NCBI GenBank assembly: GCA_021160785.1
Contig: JAGHBX010000325.1
Span: forward strand, 1-10,728
Reading direction: 5' to 3'
Length of the DNA: 10,728 nt
Origin: Planctomycetota bacterium
GTDB taxonomy: Bacteria > Planctomycetota > Phycisphaerae > Sedimentisphaerales > Anaerohalosphaeraceae
This document shows, piece by piece, positions 1 to 8,100 of this stretch. The notes under the pieces are model-generated. The model did not search any database and had not been told where the DNA came from. It saw only the letters and a program-made list of their open reading frames with translations. The stretch's first letter is position 1; each line of letters begins with the position of its first letter. A program made the translations under genes and the position numbers.

Positions 1-8
1 CTTAAATA

Positions 9-127
9 GTGTCTGTTGCGGAAAGAAAAAATGCTCGATGTCATCCCCGCGAAAGCGGGGATCCAGAGCGAATAAGCTGGATTCCCGCTTTCGCGGGAAT
101 GACAGATGTTGTTTCCGCAACAGGAAC
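9..127. mobile_element. MITE-like palindromic element with TAAATA flanks
   Basis: The termini form an inverted repeat: CTGTTGCGGAAA at 13-24 is exactly complementary to 112-123, and extending out to 9 and 127 gives 14 of 16 matches. Inside are two opposed hairpin units at 40-66 and 77-103. The hexamer TAAATA lies directly outside both ends as a direct repeat (3-8 and 128-133), as a target-site duplication would. No protein is encoded. The right inner hairpin (81-100) fits the pattern ATTCCC-N8-GGGAAT, the form of the neisserial dRS3 repeats and of similar dispersed repeats elsewhere. It is most likely a non-autonomous element mobilised in trans; a REP-type repeat is the alternative. Confidence 0.65.
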
Positions 128-155
128 TAAATAATTGCGAAGTGGATGGTATAAT

Positions 156-193
156 CCCGTTGCGATTAACATTGCCACGGGCTTTTATTTTTT
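156..193 (+). terminator. Rho-independent terminator, plus strand
   Basis: An imperfect stem (CCCGT at 156-160 pairing with ACGGG at 177-181, with further GC and AT pairs around a TAAC loop at 167-170) is followed by a T-rich tail at 183-193. The T tract exists only on the plus strand, so it should stop a transcript entering from left of the window. It also lies just beyond the 3' end of the minus-strand gene at 214, but on that strand no T tract follows the stem. Confidence 0.6.
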
Positions 194-213
194 AAGCGGA
201 TTTCCTGAATTCT

Positions 214-441
214 TCAGCAGCTTCTTCCGTTGCCGGCATAACCAATCGCGGTTTTGCCTGCCATCTTAATGGTACAGCCGCCCAAAAAGTACATCGCCCA
301 TGCCTGAAAAGCAATCCAGGTCATCAAGGCGGGACCGCCAATCGATTCAGGCCCAACTTTAATAAACGGGGCCACCAGCATCATCGAAGCGGCCTGGGCA
401 GCAACAAAGATCGGAAAAACAATAAACCTGGAAAATGGCAT
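214..441 (-). CDS. small two-helix membrane protein, possibly truncated (DUF1097-like?)
   Basis: This 75-residue protein has an excellent start: ATG at 441 preceded by AAGGAG with a 5-nt gap. It has two hydrophobic segments, about residues 5-27 and 37-55, so it should sit in the inner membrane. The stretch TWIAFQAWAMYFLGG followed by a Lys-rich turn and GYAG recalls the DUF1097 family of small membrane proteins, but that resemblance is from memory and weak. DUF1097 proteins are usually about twice this length. The frame ends abruptly in GNGRSC, while the neighbouring frame continues as a charged tail, MPATEEAAEEFRKSA, stopping at 192-194. This suggests an internal deletion or frameshift. Function unknown. 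Confidence 0.6.
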   Translation of the reverse strand: MPFSRFIVFPIFVAAQAASMMLVAPFIKVGPESIGGPALMTWIAFQAWAMYFLGGCTIKMAGKTAIGYAGNGRSC

Positions 442-506
442 GGCTGCTCCTTCAAAAATATAGAAAAATACAAAGAAAACTTAACGTTCACCATTCAGTA
501 TGAATA

Positions 507-535
507 ATCTTACCGAGTTCAACTTGAACAATCAA
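507..535 (-). promoter_or_regulatory. possible promoter with palindrome for the small membrane protein
   Basis: On the minus strand, TTGATT (530-535) and TAAGAT (507-512) are 17 nt apart and would start transcription about 60 nt before the ATG at 441. The spacer holds a perfect 13-bp palindrome, GTTCAA-C-TTGAAC (517-529), that could be an operator. The -10 matches consensus only 4 of 6, so this is tentative. Confidence 0.3.
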
Positions 536-588
536 GAGTTTACTCTGGCGGAAATTCTTGTCATGAGAGGGCTATATGTGCAAATATG

Positions 589-603
589 CCGGCTGGATGC
601 CGG
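589..603. other. short hairpin 3' of the lipoprotein gene
   Basis: CCGGC at 589-593 pairs with GCCGG at 599-603 around TGGAT. The core CTGGATGC recurs at 614-621. It lies 36 bp past the stop codon of the minus-strand lipoprotein gene, but no T tract follows, so it is at most a weak terminator or an mRNA 3' stabilising structure. Confidence 0.25.
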
Positions 604-638
604 TGGTAAGTCGCCTGGATGCGGGGGGCGGGGGATTG

Positions 639-2399
639 TTAAAAGAAATTGTTGGGGTCGTTCATGTCGAATGCGGGTTCCTCGAACCCCTTGGCCATCT
701 GTGCCTGGAGCGCCTGTCGTTCGGGCCCGATGATGCGCTTGAATTCGCCCGGGTCCAGCGGCGGCGGCATATCGTCCAGCATCGCCAGCAGTCGCTCGAC
801 TTCGGCCTTTTTCTCGTCGCCCGACATACGCCGCCATGGCTGGAACTGCTTTTTGAGTTCCTCGTACCGGGCTGCGTAATCAACCGGCATGGGCGGAACA
901 TAGTCCATCGATTCGCTCACGAGCCTGGCGGTCATGGAGGTTCGGAGTTTGGGATCGGCATCCAATATCTTTTCGAGCAAAGCCCTTGCCTCATCGAGCG
1001 AGGTGTCGGCTTTATCATAGTCGCCTAACTGCTCTGCAAAGTTCATCTTTCCGTACAACGCCAGGGCCTGGCTGCTCATGATATGCTTGCCCGCCTTACC
1101 GGAGGCGCCTGCGCTGATGTAGGCGGCGATGGCCTTGTCGTATGTATCCATGACCGCCGCGTTTGTCGGCTCGTCAACCCGTGTGTACTTGGCGGCAATC
1201 TCGGCAAGCGTCGTCGAGACGGTCCCCGGATCGGCGGAGGCGATTGCCTCGAGTCTGGCGCCGATATGCTTGTTGAAAGCGATGCGTTCGGCGATGACGG
1301 AGGCCTTGCACAAATGGCTGTCGCCGAGCCGGGACTCGCGTGTCTGTTTCAGCGATCGCGACCGGATCTTGCCATAATCGGCGATAGCCTTGTCCAGCAG
1401 ACCGGTCATCTCGGTTGCGGTGGCGGTATAGGCGTCAAGCCCGCTGGCCACCTTCGCCGCCAGAGAACCGGCGTCAGTATTATATTCGACCAACTGGTCT
1501 GTGATCATTGACAACTGGCCCTGAAGTTTTTGTCTTTCGGCCGGGTCCTGTATCTCTTCGATACGCCGGACAGCCTTGTCAACGTCGTTCTGGAGTTTCT
1601 CGACTTTAGGCCTGGCTAGCGCGATCTCGCCGTCGAGTATCTCAATCTGGTCGACAGCTTCCTGTGCCTTGGCAAGGGGCGCCTTCCCGGTGAGTAAAAG
1701 GCCGAAGCCTTCTTTTTCCAGGGCCGCCTTTTCAGAACCCGAGGCGAGTTGGGCCTGCTGGAGTTTCGCGTTGGCCTGAGCCTCAATCCGCCCAGCCTCG
1801 TCTTGTGACTTCTGTTTGACGGTTTCCCATTGAGCCCGCTGCTGCACAAAGGCGCCGAGTTGACCCTTCACCTCGGCTAATTCGGCTTTTACGCCCTTCT
1901 TTTCAGCGGCGCCTTCAAGCAGTTCGCCAAGCCGACTGATCTCAGTCTCCATCGCCTTTTTCAACTGATCGAGACGTTCCTGCTGGATATGTAGATTGAC
2001 GATCTTACCGGCCAGTACCGACAGGTCGTCAACCGCCTCTTCGATGGGCAGGTTTTGTTGTGCAAGCTGATTGCGAATGTGCCGGACCTGGGCAAAATAG
2101 AGGTTGCCGCCGGCAAGATACGCAGAATCCGCCGCCTCGCCGGCATCCCTGCCCGCCTTCGCCAGAACCTGACCCAGTTCCTGGCGAGCCTTGGCATAGA
2201 CGGCGCCGGCATCTGCCGGTCCGTTGGCGGGATCGATACTCGGGCCCTTTTCGGCTAAGGCAAGGGCTTCGTCGGCTGCCCGGCGAAGTTCCTTAGCGGC
2301 TTTGTCCTGGGGATTGTCCGAACACCCCACCATCAGCGACAGGCACACAACAGCATAGAGAATACTTTTTATCAGGATTTGATATCTATTTGAAACCAC
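639..2399 (-). CDS. coiled-coil lipoprotein of unknown function
   Basis: I chose the GTG at 2399 (586 residues). It has GGAG 9 nt upstream, it starts just before a signal peptide, and it lies downstream of a strong promoter; the open frame continues back to 2648 but that part crosses the promoter and a repeat. The N terminus is a lipoprotein signal: a positive start, a hydrophobic run at residues 8-25, and LMVGC with Cys26 as the lipidated residue (Met at -3 is slightly unusual). After an Ala-rich helical section comes a long heptad-like stretch, roughly residues 130-330, rich in Gln, Glu, Lys and Ala. The C-terminal 150 residues look helical and TPR-like (QALALYGKMNFAEQLGDY), then an acidic, Pro-rich end terminating in NDPNNFF. 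It should be anchored in an envelope membrane. I recognise no family. It is monocistronic as far as visible. Confidence 0.8.
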   Translation of the reverse strand: MVSNRYQILIKSILYAVVCLSLMVGCSDNPQDKAAKELRRAADEALALAEKGPSIDPANGPADAGAVYAKARQELGQVLAKAGRDAGEAADSAYLAGGNLYFAQVRHIRNQLAQQNLPIEEAVDDLSVLAGKIVNLHIQQERLDQLKKAMETEISRLGELLEGAAEKKGVKAELAEVKGQLGAFVQQRAQWETVKQKSQDEAGRIEAQANAKLQQAQLASGSEKAALEKEGFGLLLTGKAPLAKAQEAVDQIEILDGEIALARPKVEKLQNDVDKAVRRIEEIQDPAERQKLQGQLSMITDQLVEYNTDAGSLAAKVASGLDAYTATATEMTGLLDKAIADYGKIRSRSLKQTRESRLGDSHLCKASVIAERIAFNKHIGARLEAIASADPGTVSTTLAEIAAKYTRVDEPTNAAVMDTYDKAIAAYISAGASGKAGKHIMSSQALALYGKMNFAEQLGDYDKADTSLDEARALLEKILDADPKLRTSMTARLVSESMDYVPPMPVDYAARYEELKKQFQPWRRMSGDEKKAEVERLLAMLDDMPPPLDPGEFKRIIGPERQALQAQMAKGFEEPAFDMNDPNNFF

Positions 2400-2438
2400 T
2401 TGAGAAGTCTCCGTAAAATATGGCCAACTGAATACTAT

Positions 2439-2468
2439 ATCATAGCCCGAAAGAGGGCTTTTTGTCAA
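2439..2468 (-). promoter_or_regulatory. sigma70-type promoter of the lipoprotein gene
   Basis: On the minus strand a perfect -35, TTGACA (2463-2468), is followed after 18 nt by TATGAT (2439-2444). Transcription would begin near 2431, giving a leader of about 30 nt with GGAG before the GTG. The spacer contains an inverted repeat, AGCCC-TCTTTC-GGGCT, which lies where a regulator could bind. Confidence 0.65.
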
Positions 2469-2576
2469 GACTTTTCGCCGCAAACAGCCCATTTTATGAT
2501 AAATCAGGCAAACCAGAGGTCCCAATCGCCTACTCTTAAGAAAAAAGTATACTTTAGCCAACTGTGAAATTCGCTT

Positions 2577-2630
2577 GTCATTCCCGCGAAAGCGCCGAAT
2601 CCAGAATAAAACGGCCTCCGCCGAAGGCGG
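2577..2630. repeat. degenerate single hairpin unit of the dispersed repeat, plus adjacent stem-loop
   Basis: Positions 2577-2604 match the hairpin unit inside the element at 9-127 (shared GTCATTCCCGCGAAAGCG, then GAATCCAG), but the right arm of its stem is damaged (GCGCCG instead of GCGGG) and neither the terminal repeats nor the second unit are present. Just beyond, CCGCC-GAA-GGCGG (2618-2630) is an intact stem-loop. It appears to be a decayed solo copy. Confidence 0.55.
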
Positions 2631-2788
2631 TTTCATGCTTTTCGGCACATGGCTAAAATTTTAGTATCGTCCCAAAGTTAGGGGATAGACTGGATTAGCC
2701 GGCTCTGTTCTTTCTGCTGGTAGCCTGAAAGCGAAAAACGCAACTCTAAGAAGTATTAGTACGATATGAAAAGTTTGTTTTTCTTCTC

Positions 2789-2818
2789 TTGAATCGATAT
2801 GCCCTCTCGTGGTACAAT
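2789..2818 (+). promoter_or_regulatory. likely promoter of the pectate-lyase-like gene
   Basis: TTGAAT (2789-2794), an 18-nt spacer and TACAAT (2813-2818) form a plausible sigma70-type promoter about 52 bp before the ATG at 2871. The rest of the 2400-2870 intergenic region holds the divergent lipoprotein promoter and the degenerate repeat. I see no gene or riboswitch in it. Confidence 0.45.
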
Positions 2819-2870
2819 CCTTTCTGGGAGTAGAAATCGAATTTTCTGTCAGAAGAAAGAAGAGGTGGGC

Positions 2871-4154
2871 ATGTATATGAGACTGATTTGTGTATTTTCT
2901 TTCATTCTGCCAATAGCGGCGTGCGGATCGGATCAGGCGTTTGTCTTTCCGGGAGCGCAAGGGTTCGGGGTCCACGCGCTGGCAGGGCGCGGCGGAAAGG
3001 TAATTAAGGTCACGAATCTAAACTCGCAAGGCCCCGGCTCATTCAGGGCGGCTCTTGAGCAGCAAGGGGCGCGCATCGTTGTTTTCGAGGTGGGAGGCGT
3101 CATCAATCTGGCAAAGAACAATTTGCTCGTCAAAGAACCTTTCCTGACCGTTGCGGGGCAAACGGCGCCCTCTCCCGGGATTACCGTGATCCGGGGCGGT
3201 ATGGATATTGCGACCCATGACGTGCTCATCCAGCACATCCGCATCCGTCCCGGCGATGCCGAACAGCCAAGAAGGAGCGGATGGGAACCCGACGGCATCG
3301 CAACAGATGCAGCTTACAATATCGTCATCGACCATTGCTCGTTAACATGGGCGGTGGACGAGAATTTGAGTGCTTCGGGACCGCGACTGGAAGGACCCGC
3401 CGCCACTTCGCACGACATTACTTTCAGCAATTGCATCATCGCAGAAGGCCTGGACAATTCCTCACACGCCAAAGGACCACATTCCAAAGGCTCGCTGATC
3501 CATGACTGCTGCACAAACATCGCCGTGATCGGAAACCTCTATGCCCACAACCTCCTGCGCAATCCCTGGTTTAAGGCGCACACGACGGGCGTCATCGTGA
3601 ACAATCTAATCTACAATCCCGGATTTCGCGCCATTCAGGTTCGATACAGCGAAGGCGAGTGGAGAGAATCGAAAACACTAAAACCCGAAAACGCACGGGT
3701 GAGCATCGTCGGTAATGTCCTGGTCCACGGTGCCAATACTTACAAGACCACACCCCTCGTGGGAGGGGCAAAAGGCCAACCAAAGACCAACGGGCAGGGA
3801 GACCTGTACTTAGAGGACAACATCGCAAAGCTGCGTTCAGGAGAAGATGCCGACATCTTTGTCGAGCCCTATCGTATCCTCGACGAAAAGCCTGTCTGGC
3901 CGGAGCGACTAACGGCACTGCCGGCGTCGAAGACCGCCGAACACGTCCTGCAAAACGCCGGCGCACGCCCGAAGGATCGGGACGCCATCGACCGGCGCAT
4001 CGTCGACAGCTTCCGCAAGAGAACGGGAAAGATTATCGACAGCCAAACCGAAGTCGGAGGATATCCCAAGATGACACCGACGACGCGAAAGTTGAAGGTT
4101 CCCAAAAAGAACATCGACGAATGGCTCGCCGCGCTCGCCTCCGATCTCGAGTAG
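2871..4154 (+). CDS. secreted pectate-lyase-like right-handed beta-helix protein
   Basis: The protein is 427 residues from the ATG at 2871, which has GAGG 5 nt upstream; a second ATG at 2877 is possible. Residues 3-18 form a signal peptide ending IAAC, so it may be a lipoprotein on Cys18, although the domain begins almost at once with AFVFPGAQGFG. The sequence then follows the polysaccharide lyase family 1 pectate-lyase pattern: GRGGKVIKVTNLNSQGPGS, RIVVFEVGG, LTVAGQTAPSPGI, and short beta-helix rungs such as HDVLIQHIRIRPGD and NIVIDHCSLTW. Candidate calcium ligands are Asp141 (EPDGI) and Asp163-Glu164 (AVDEN). Lys206 (HSKGS) and Arg230 (HNLLRNPW) are candidates for the catalytic base region; these roles are inferred by analogy. 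The likely reaction is beta-elimination of polygalacturonate or a related polymer outside the cytoplasm. A decayed BNR gene follows directly, as in a glycan-degradation operon. Confidence 0.85.
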   Translation: MYMRLICVFSFILPIAACGSDQAFVFPGAQGFGVHALAGRGGKVIKVTNLNSQGPGSFRAALEQQGARIVVFEVGGVINLAKNNLLVKEPFLTVAGQTAPSPGITVIRGGMDIATHDVLIQHIRIRPGDAEQPRRSGWEPDGIATDAAYNIVIDHCSLTWAVDENLSASGPRLEGPAATSHDITFSNCIIAEGLDNSSHAKGPHSKGSLIHDCCTNIAVIGNLYAHNLLRNPWFKAHTTGVIVNNLIYNPGFRAIQVRYSEGEWRESKTLKPENARVSIVGNVLVHGANTYKTTPLVGGAKGQPKTNGQGDLYLEDNIAKLRSGEDADIFVEPYRILDEKPVWPERLTALPASKTAEHVLQNAGARPKDRDAIDRRIVDSFRKRTGKIIDSQTEVGGYPKMTPTTRKLKVPKKNIDEWLAALASDLE

Positions 4155-4198
4155 ACGCATCTTTGCCAAACGGAATACCGCATAAGGAGAACTAATTG

Positions 4199-5173
4199 AT
4201 GAAAAGGTATTTTATAATCTGGAAGCATTGGAGACAGTCTCGACTCATGGAATGTAGCTCCACAGATCGCTCCGGGAATATCCTACCCAACCGTTTACAG
4301 CATATACGATAACCAGGAATTGATTTACTATCGCACAGACGGCCACCCAAGCTCCTGGACATACCGCATTTCGGATGACAATGGCAAGTCGTGGACCGGT
4401 CCCAAAAACGATGTGACCGATTTGGATATCAACGGCGCATTTGAGTGGTCGTCATACCACTCCAAATTGGTAAGCAAAGACGGCAGATTTCTCCATGTGG
4501 CTTTTGTAGCTTACGACGACAACAAAGCCAACGACCCGGCCAGGTTCTACAACCCGCGATACAAACAGGCCGCCAATATGAAGTACAACCTTTACTACAT
4601 AAAAATCAATCTGCAGACAGAGGAAGTGGTCAACGCCGACGGCGAAACCCTCCGGACGCCCATTGATCTTGCCCTTGCCAATTCCAAATGCATGATTTGG
4701 GATACAAAATGGCGCGGCGCCGGCGTACCTCCAACAATATTACTCGATGAAAATGACAAACCCTGTTTTATCCATGTGATTTCAGAAGAAACACTCCAGG
4801 ACCATCGGTATTATTACGTTAGACGCGAAAATGGACAAGCATGGCGGAGGAACTATTGAAGAATGGATTTCTTCCGACAACGGAAACTCGTGGTCGTTTC
4901 ACCGGGACCTGACGCCCGACACATCAAAATATCCAGGATGGAGATTCAATAACATTCAGCCGGTCACAAAATCCGATGGAAGCAACGCCGACAACATGCT
5001 GCTCTTTTACGGCTGGCTCGATTTGAATGCACCCGAAGCCGAAGCGTTCCTGCTGCACAGTGATACAGCCTGGTATGATATGGATATCGGCAACACAGGT
5101 CTTGGGCGGCGGAGCCGACCATGAACCGGATGAGTACGCCGACCTGTTCTACTTATCCGCATACAAACGGTAA
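4199..5173 (+). pseudogene. decayed BNR-repeat (sialidase-fold, BNR_4-like) gene
   Basis: Start signals survive: AAGGAG at 4184-4189, a 9-nt gap, then ATG at 4199 encoding MKRYFII, but that frame hits a stop before 4320. The recognisable protein lies in three other stretches. Part A (4218-4859) carries ISYPTV, then LIYYRTDGHPSSWTYRISDD followed by a BNR box (DDNGKSW), and ends near RRENGQAW. Part B (4831-5124), in another frame, has GGTIEEW followed by a second box (SSDNGNSW) and LLFYGWLD. Part C (about 5105-5173), in yet another frame, gives EPDEYADLFYLSAYKR and a stop. The signal peptide and N-terminal region are missing, and residues between A and B seem lost, since the family normally has a long segment between the Trp of part A and the GG-x-x-EEW motif. 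At least three lesions make it non-functional. The ancestor was probably an exported glycan-binding or glycan-cleaving propeller, co-transcribed with the lyase 45 bp upstream. Confidence 0.75.
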
Positions 5174-5199
5174 TTCGTAGTCGCCGGCAGTATATAGTA

Positions 5200-8100
5200 T
5201 CAGGGGCTCTCGCCGAAAATGCTAAACGGAGTGGCCAGACCGGGCAGATGTGTTGTCACTATGCGGGGCTCGTCAACGCTGCCCTGTACCTTGACCTTTA
5301 TCACAGCGGCACCGAGACCCCGAGCCAATGTTTCCAGAAAGGAGGGTCGCGAAGTCACAACACTGCCGTACGAAGTGAACTCCAGATCGAGAGCGTTGTT
5401 TTGCATATCGATGCGGCCTTTACCTAACAGAACAGTGGACTCGCCGGACATATATACATCCTGCAGCACAAGGTCGCTCCCCTTGACAAAGGCATCCACC
5501 GACATCTCGCTGAAGATGTAGTCGGTAGGGTTGTTCAACTGCATCGCGGCGAGAATCTTGCCCAGAAAAGATCTCCTGGCCAACTGCATATCCCGTACGC
5601 CGATGCTGAGTCGGCCCTTTTGGGAATTCGCCCTGTCCGTTCCGCCCTGAAGATTAAGACTGCCGCTGAGGCGTCCTTTGGCGGCAATGGGCATCGGGCC
5701 TTCCTGGGCGGTCCTGCCGGCGTTCATCAGATTGCCGAACTCGATACCATCGAAAACCGTCGCTATATAATAGCACATCTGGCCGCTTTCCTGTTGGATT
5801 ATCTCGGCGTCGCCTGAAATCCTCCCCCCGCATAATCGAGCACCGAAGTCGCGACTGACGAATGTTTTGTCTTCGGGTTCATAGACGATCGCGGCCTGGA
5901 TATCCGTCAGTGTTCGGGCTTTGATCGTTAACCCGGAGGCGGACAGATCGGCGCTGCCGGCAAGCAGCCCCTCGTTTGTCATGTATGACCCCTCAAAGTC
6001 CAGGACACCGTCCATTCCGCTGAAACGGCCTATGCCGCCGAGTTCGCAGTCGACAAGAATCATTTTTCCGGCAAGGTCAATCTGTGTGCGATCCTTAGTG
6101 TCCGTGGAGAACTGCGCCTCGTCGATAGTCAGGTCAACGACGCCGGTCGGTGAAAAGCTCTCGTAAGCTTTGCCGGCGTCCTGCGGTAGTACTTTGGCGA
6201 GATGTTCATCCAGCGCAATGTTTGGAATGCGTAAATTCTTCAGCCGGACGTTTGCCGTTGTTATTTCGATTCTACCGGTAACGTTTTCGACGGGGAGGGG
6301 CAACTGCGCAAGATGAAAGCTGTTGCCCAGGCACTCGATCTCCAGCCGAAACTCCGGGCAATCGGGCTTTTGCGAATCGATGTTGATATCGCCTGCGATG
6401 TTGATCCTGCCTCGGGGTTTTAGCTTAGTCGCCGCCTCGGCGGCCTTTGGGGGCAGCTTGCTCAGCCACTCGTCGTCGAGTTGGAGTTGGTCGGCTCGTA
6501 TCGCCAGACAGTACCCCGGTTTGGCAACGCGTTCGGTCGCAGGGTAGATATGTCCGCTGACGGCGATTTGCCCCGACCCGTTGCGGGCCGTCATCTTCTT
6601 GATCACAATCACGTCGGCCGTCAACTCCGCGTCGACATCGACGTCCGTCAGCGGCAAAGGAAAACCGCGATACATCATCGACGCATCGCGGATGCGCACC
6701 TTTGCAATGTACTCGACGGATCTTCTGCCGAGCTCGTTGGGAAAGACGGTGATTACCGAATGAGTGATTGCATCCATCTCGAAATGCTCATAGAAACGCC
6801 TTTGTTTTTCCGGAAGCGCAGCACGCAGTGTTGCATCGATGGGAACGGAATTTGCGTCGATGACCATATTGAAACGAGGGCTGTCGGACGTGATCCCGAC
6901 GACACTGCCGTTGAGCGTGATAAGGCGATCGTCGCCTTCGTATCGCGACACGATATTCTTGAGCGTCACCTGCTCGCCGTCTACGATCACCCTGCCGGTA
7001 AGGTTCTCCAGGGGATACGGGAAATGTTCGTACAGCGCGCCGGCGCCGTCAAGATCGACTACAAGTTTCTCTTCGACCGGACCGCCGGGTTTGCAGCCGA
7101 AGCGAAAATCAATCTTTGCGTTTCCGGTCGGAGAAAATGTTTCCCACAGGACCTTCTGCTGGGCATCCAGCGCTTCATAAAGCGTCTCGTCGAGGTGCAT
7201 GTTATCACTGAATACGCGAACATCGTGCCCCCACTCGTCATCGGCCATGAAGGCTTTGCCGCTGATGACCAACTTCACATCACCGTGACTGCATCGCAGA
7301 TTCTCAAAAACGATATCATTTGCCTCGGTTGATTGAGGCAGCTTGAGCGTGCCTGTCAGGTGTTTGAGCGGATAGGGAAAATCCGTGCAGCAAACCGAGA
7401 TATCCTCGAGGTAAATATCGCCCGTCCAGGTGCTGTGGGAAATGTCGGAGGCCTTGCCGCTTACCCGAACGTCCAGGCCCCCCATGCCCTCAGGGCAGTA
7501 CCTTGCAAAAAACTTGCCGAGGCCCGGTCCCAACAACTCCAGCACGTCCTTGCTGTAAACCAGGGCGTCATTTTTCGGCTCGGACGAGAGAAGCCAGTTG
7601 TCAAGGTCGATTCGAAGCGAGTACTCGGCCTGGTCCTTGTAGTTGTTTATGACACCCTCTATGCTGCCGCGGCCGGCGGCGCCCGTTCGCCAGTGGAGTT
7701 CCTTGCAAACGATTTGCTGCCGATCGTATTCCACTTCAGCGGTCAGGTCTTCTATGCTCCATATATTTCCAAGAAAGGACGTCTTACCCATTACGATACG
7801 TCCCTGGTTGATCACGACGCTTCCGGTCGGTCCGGTGCGCACTACGCCTCGAAGGTAGCTGCCCTCATACGCCAGTTTGCTGTTGACCCTGATATAGAAC
7901 CCATACGCCCCCCGCACATCGGGGACCGAGGCGAAACTTGCCTCAATGCCGACAACGAGACGGGGCGTGGTCTCATTGTCCTTGATCGTGTAAAGGTGGA
8001 CCTCACTGTCTTTCAGGACAATCAAAGGCAGTTTGGCGCCTGCCCGTGCGAGTTGGGCAACATTCAGATCGCCCATGTTCCACTGCCGGATGTCCCGGTC

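Noticed and set aside
500..733. Plus-strand 77-residue frame starting MNNLTEFNLNN
   Set aside because: No Shine-Dalgarno, and its second half is antisense to the lipoprotein gene with low-complexity Arg and Gly content.
2400..2648. N-terminal extension of the lipoprotein frame back to 2648
   Set aside because: It would cover a strong promoter and a dispersed repeat and place the signal peptide at residue 90; the GTG at 2399 has a ribosome binding site.
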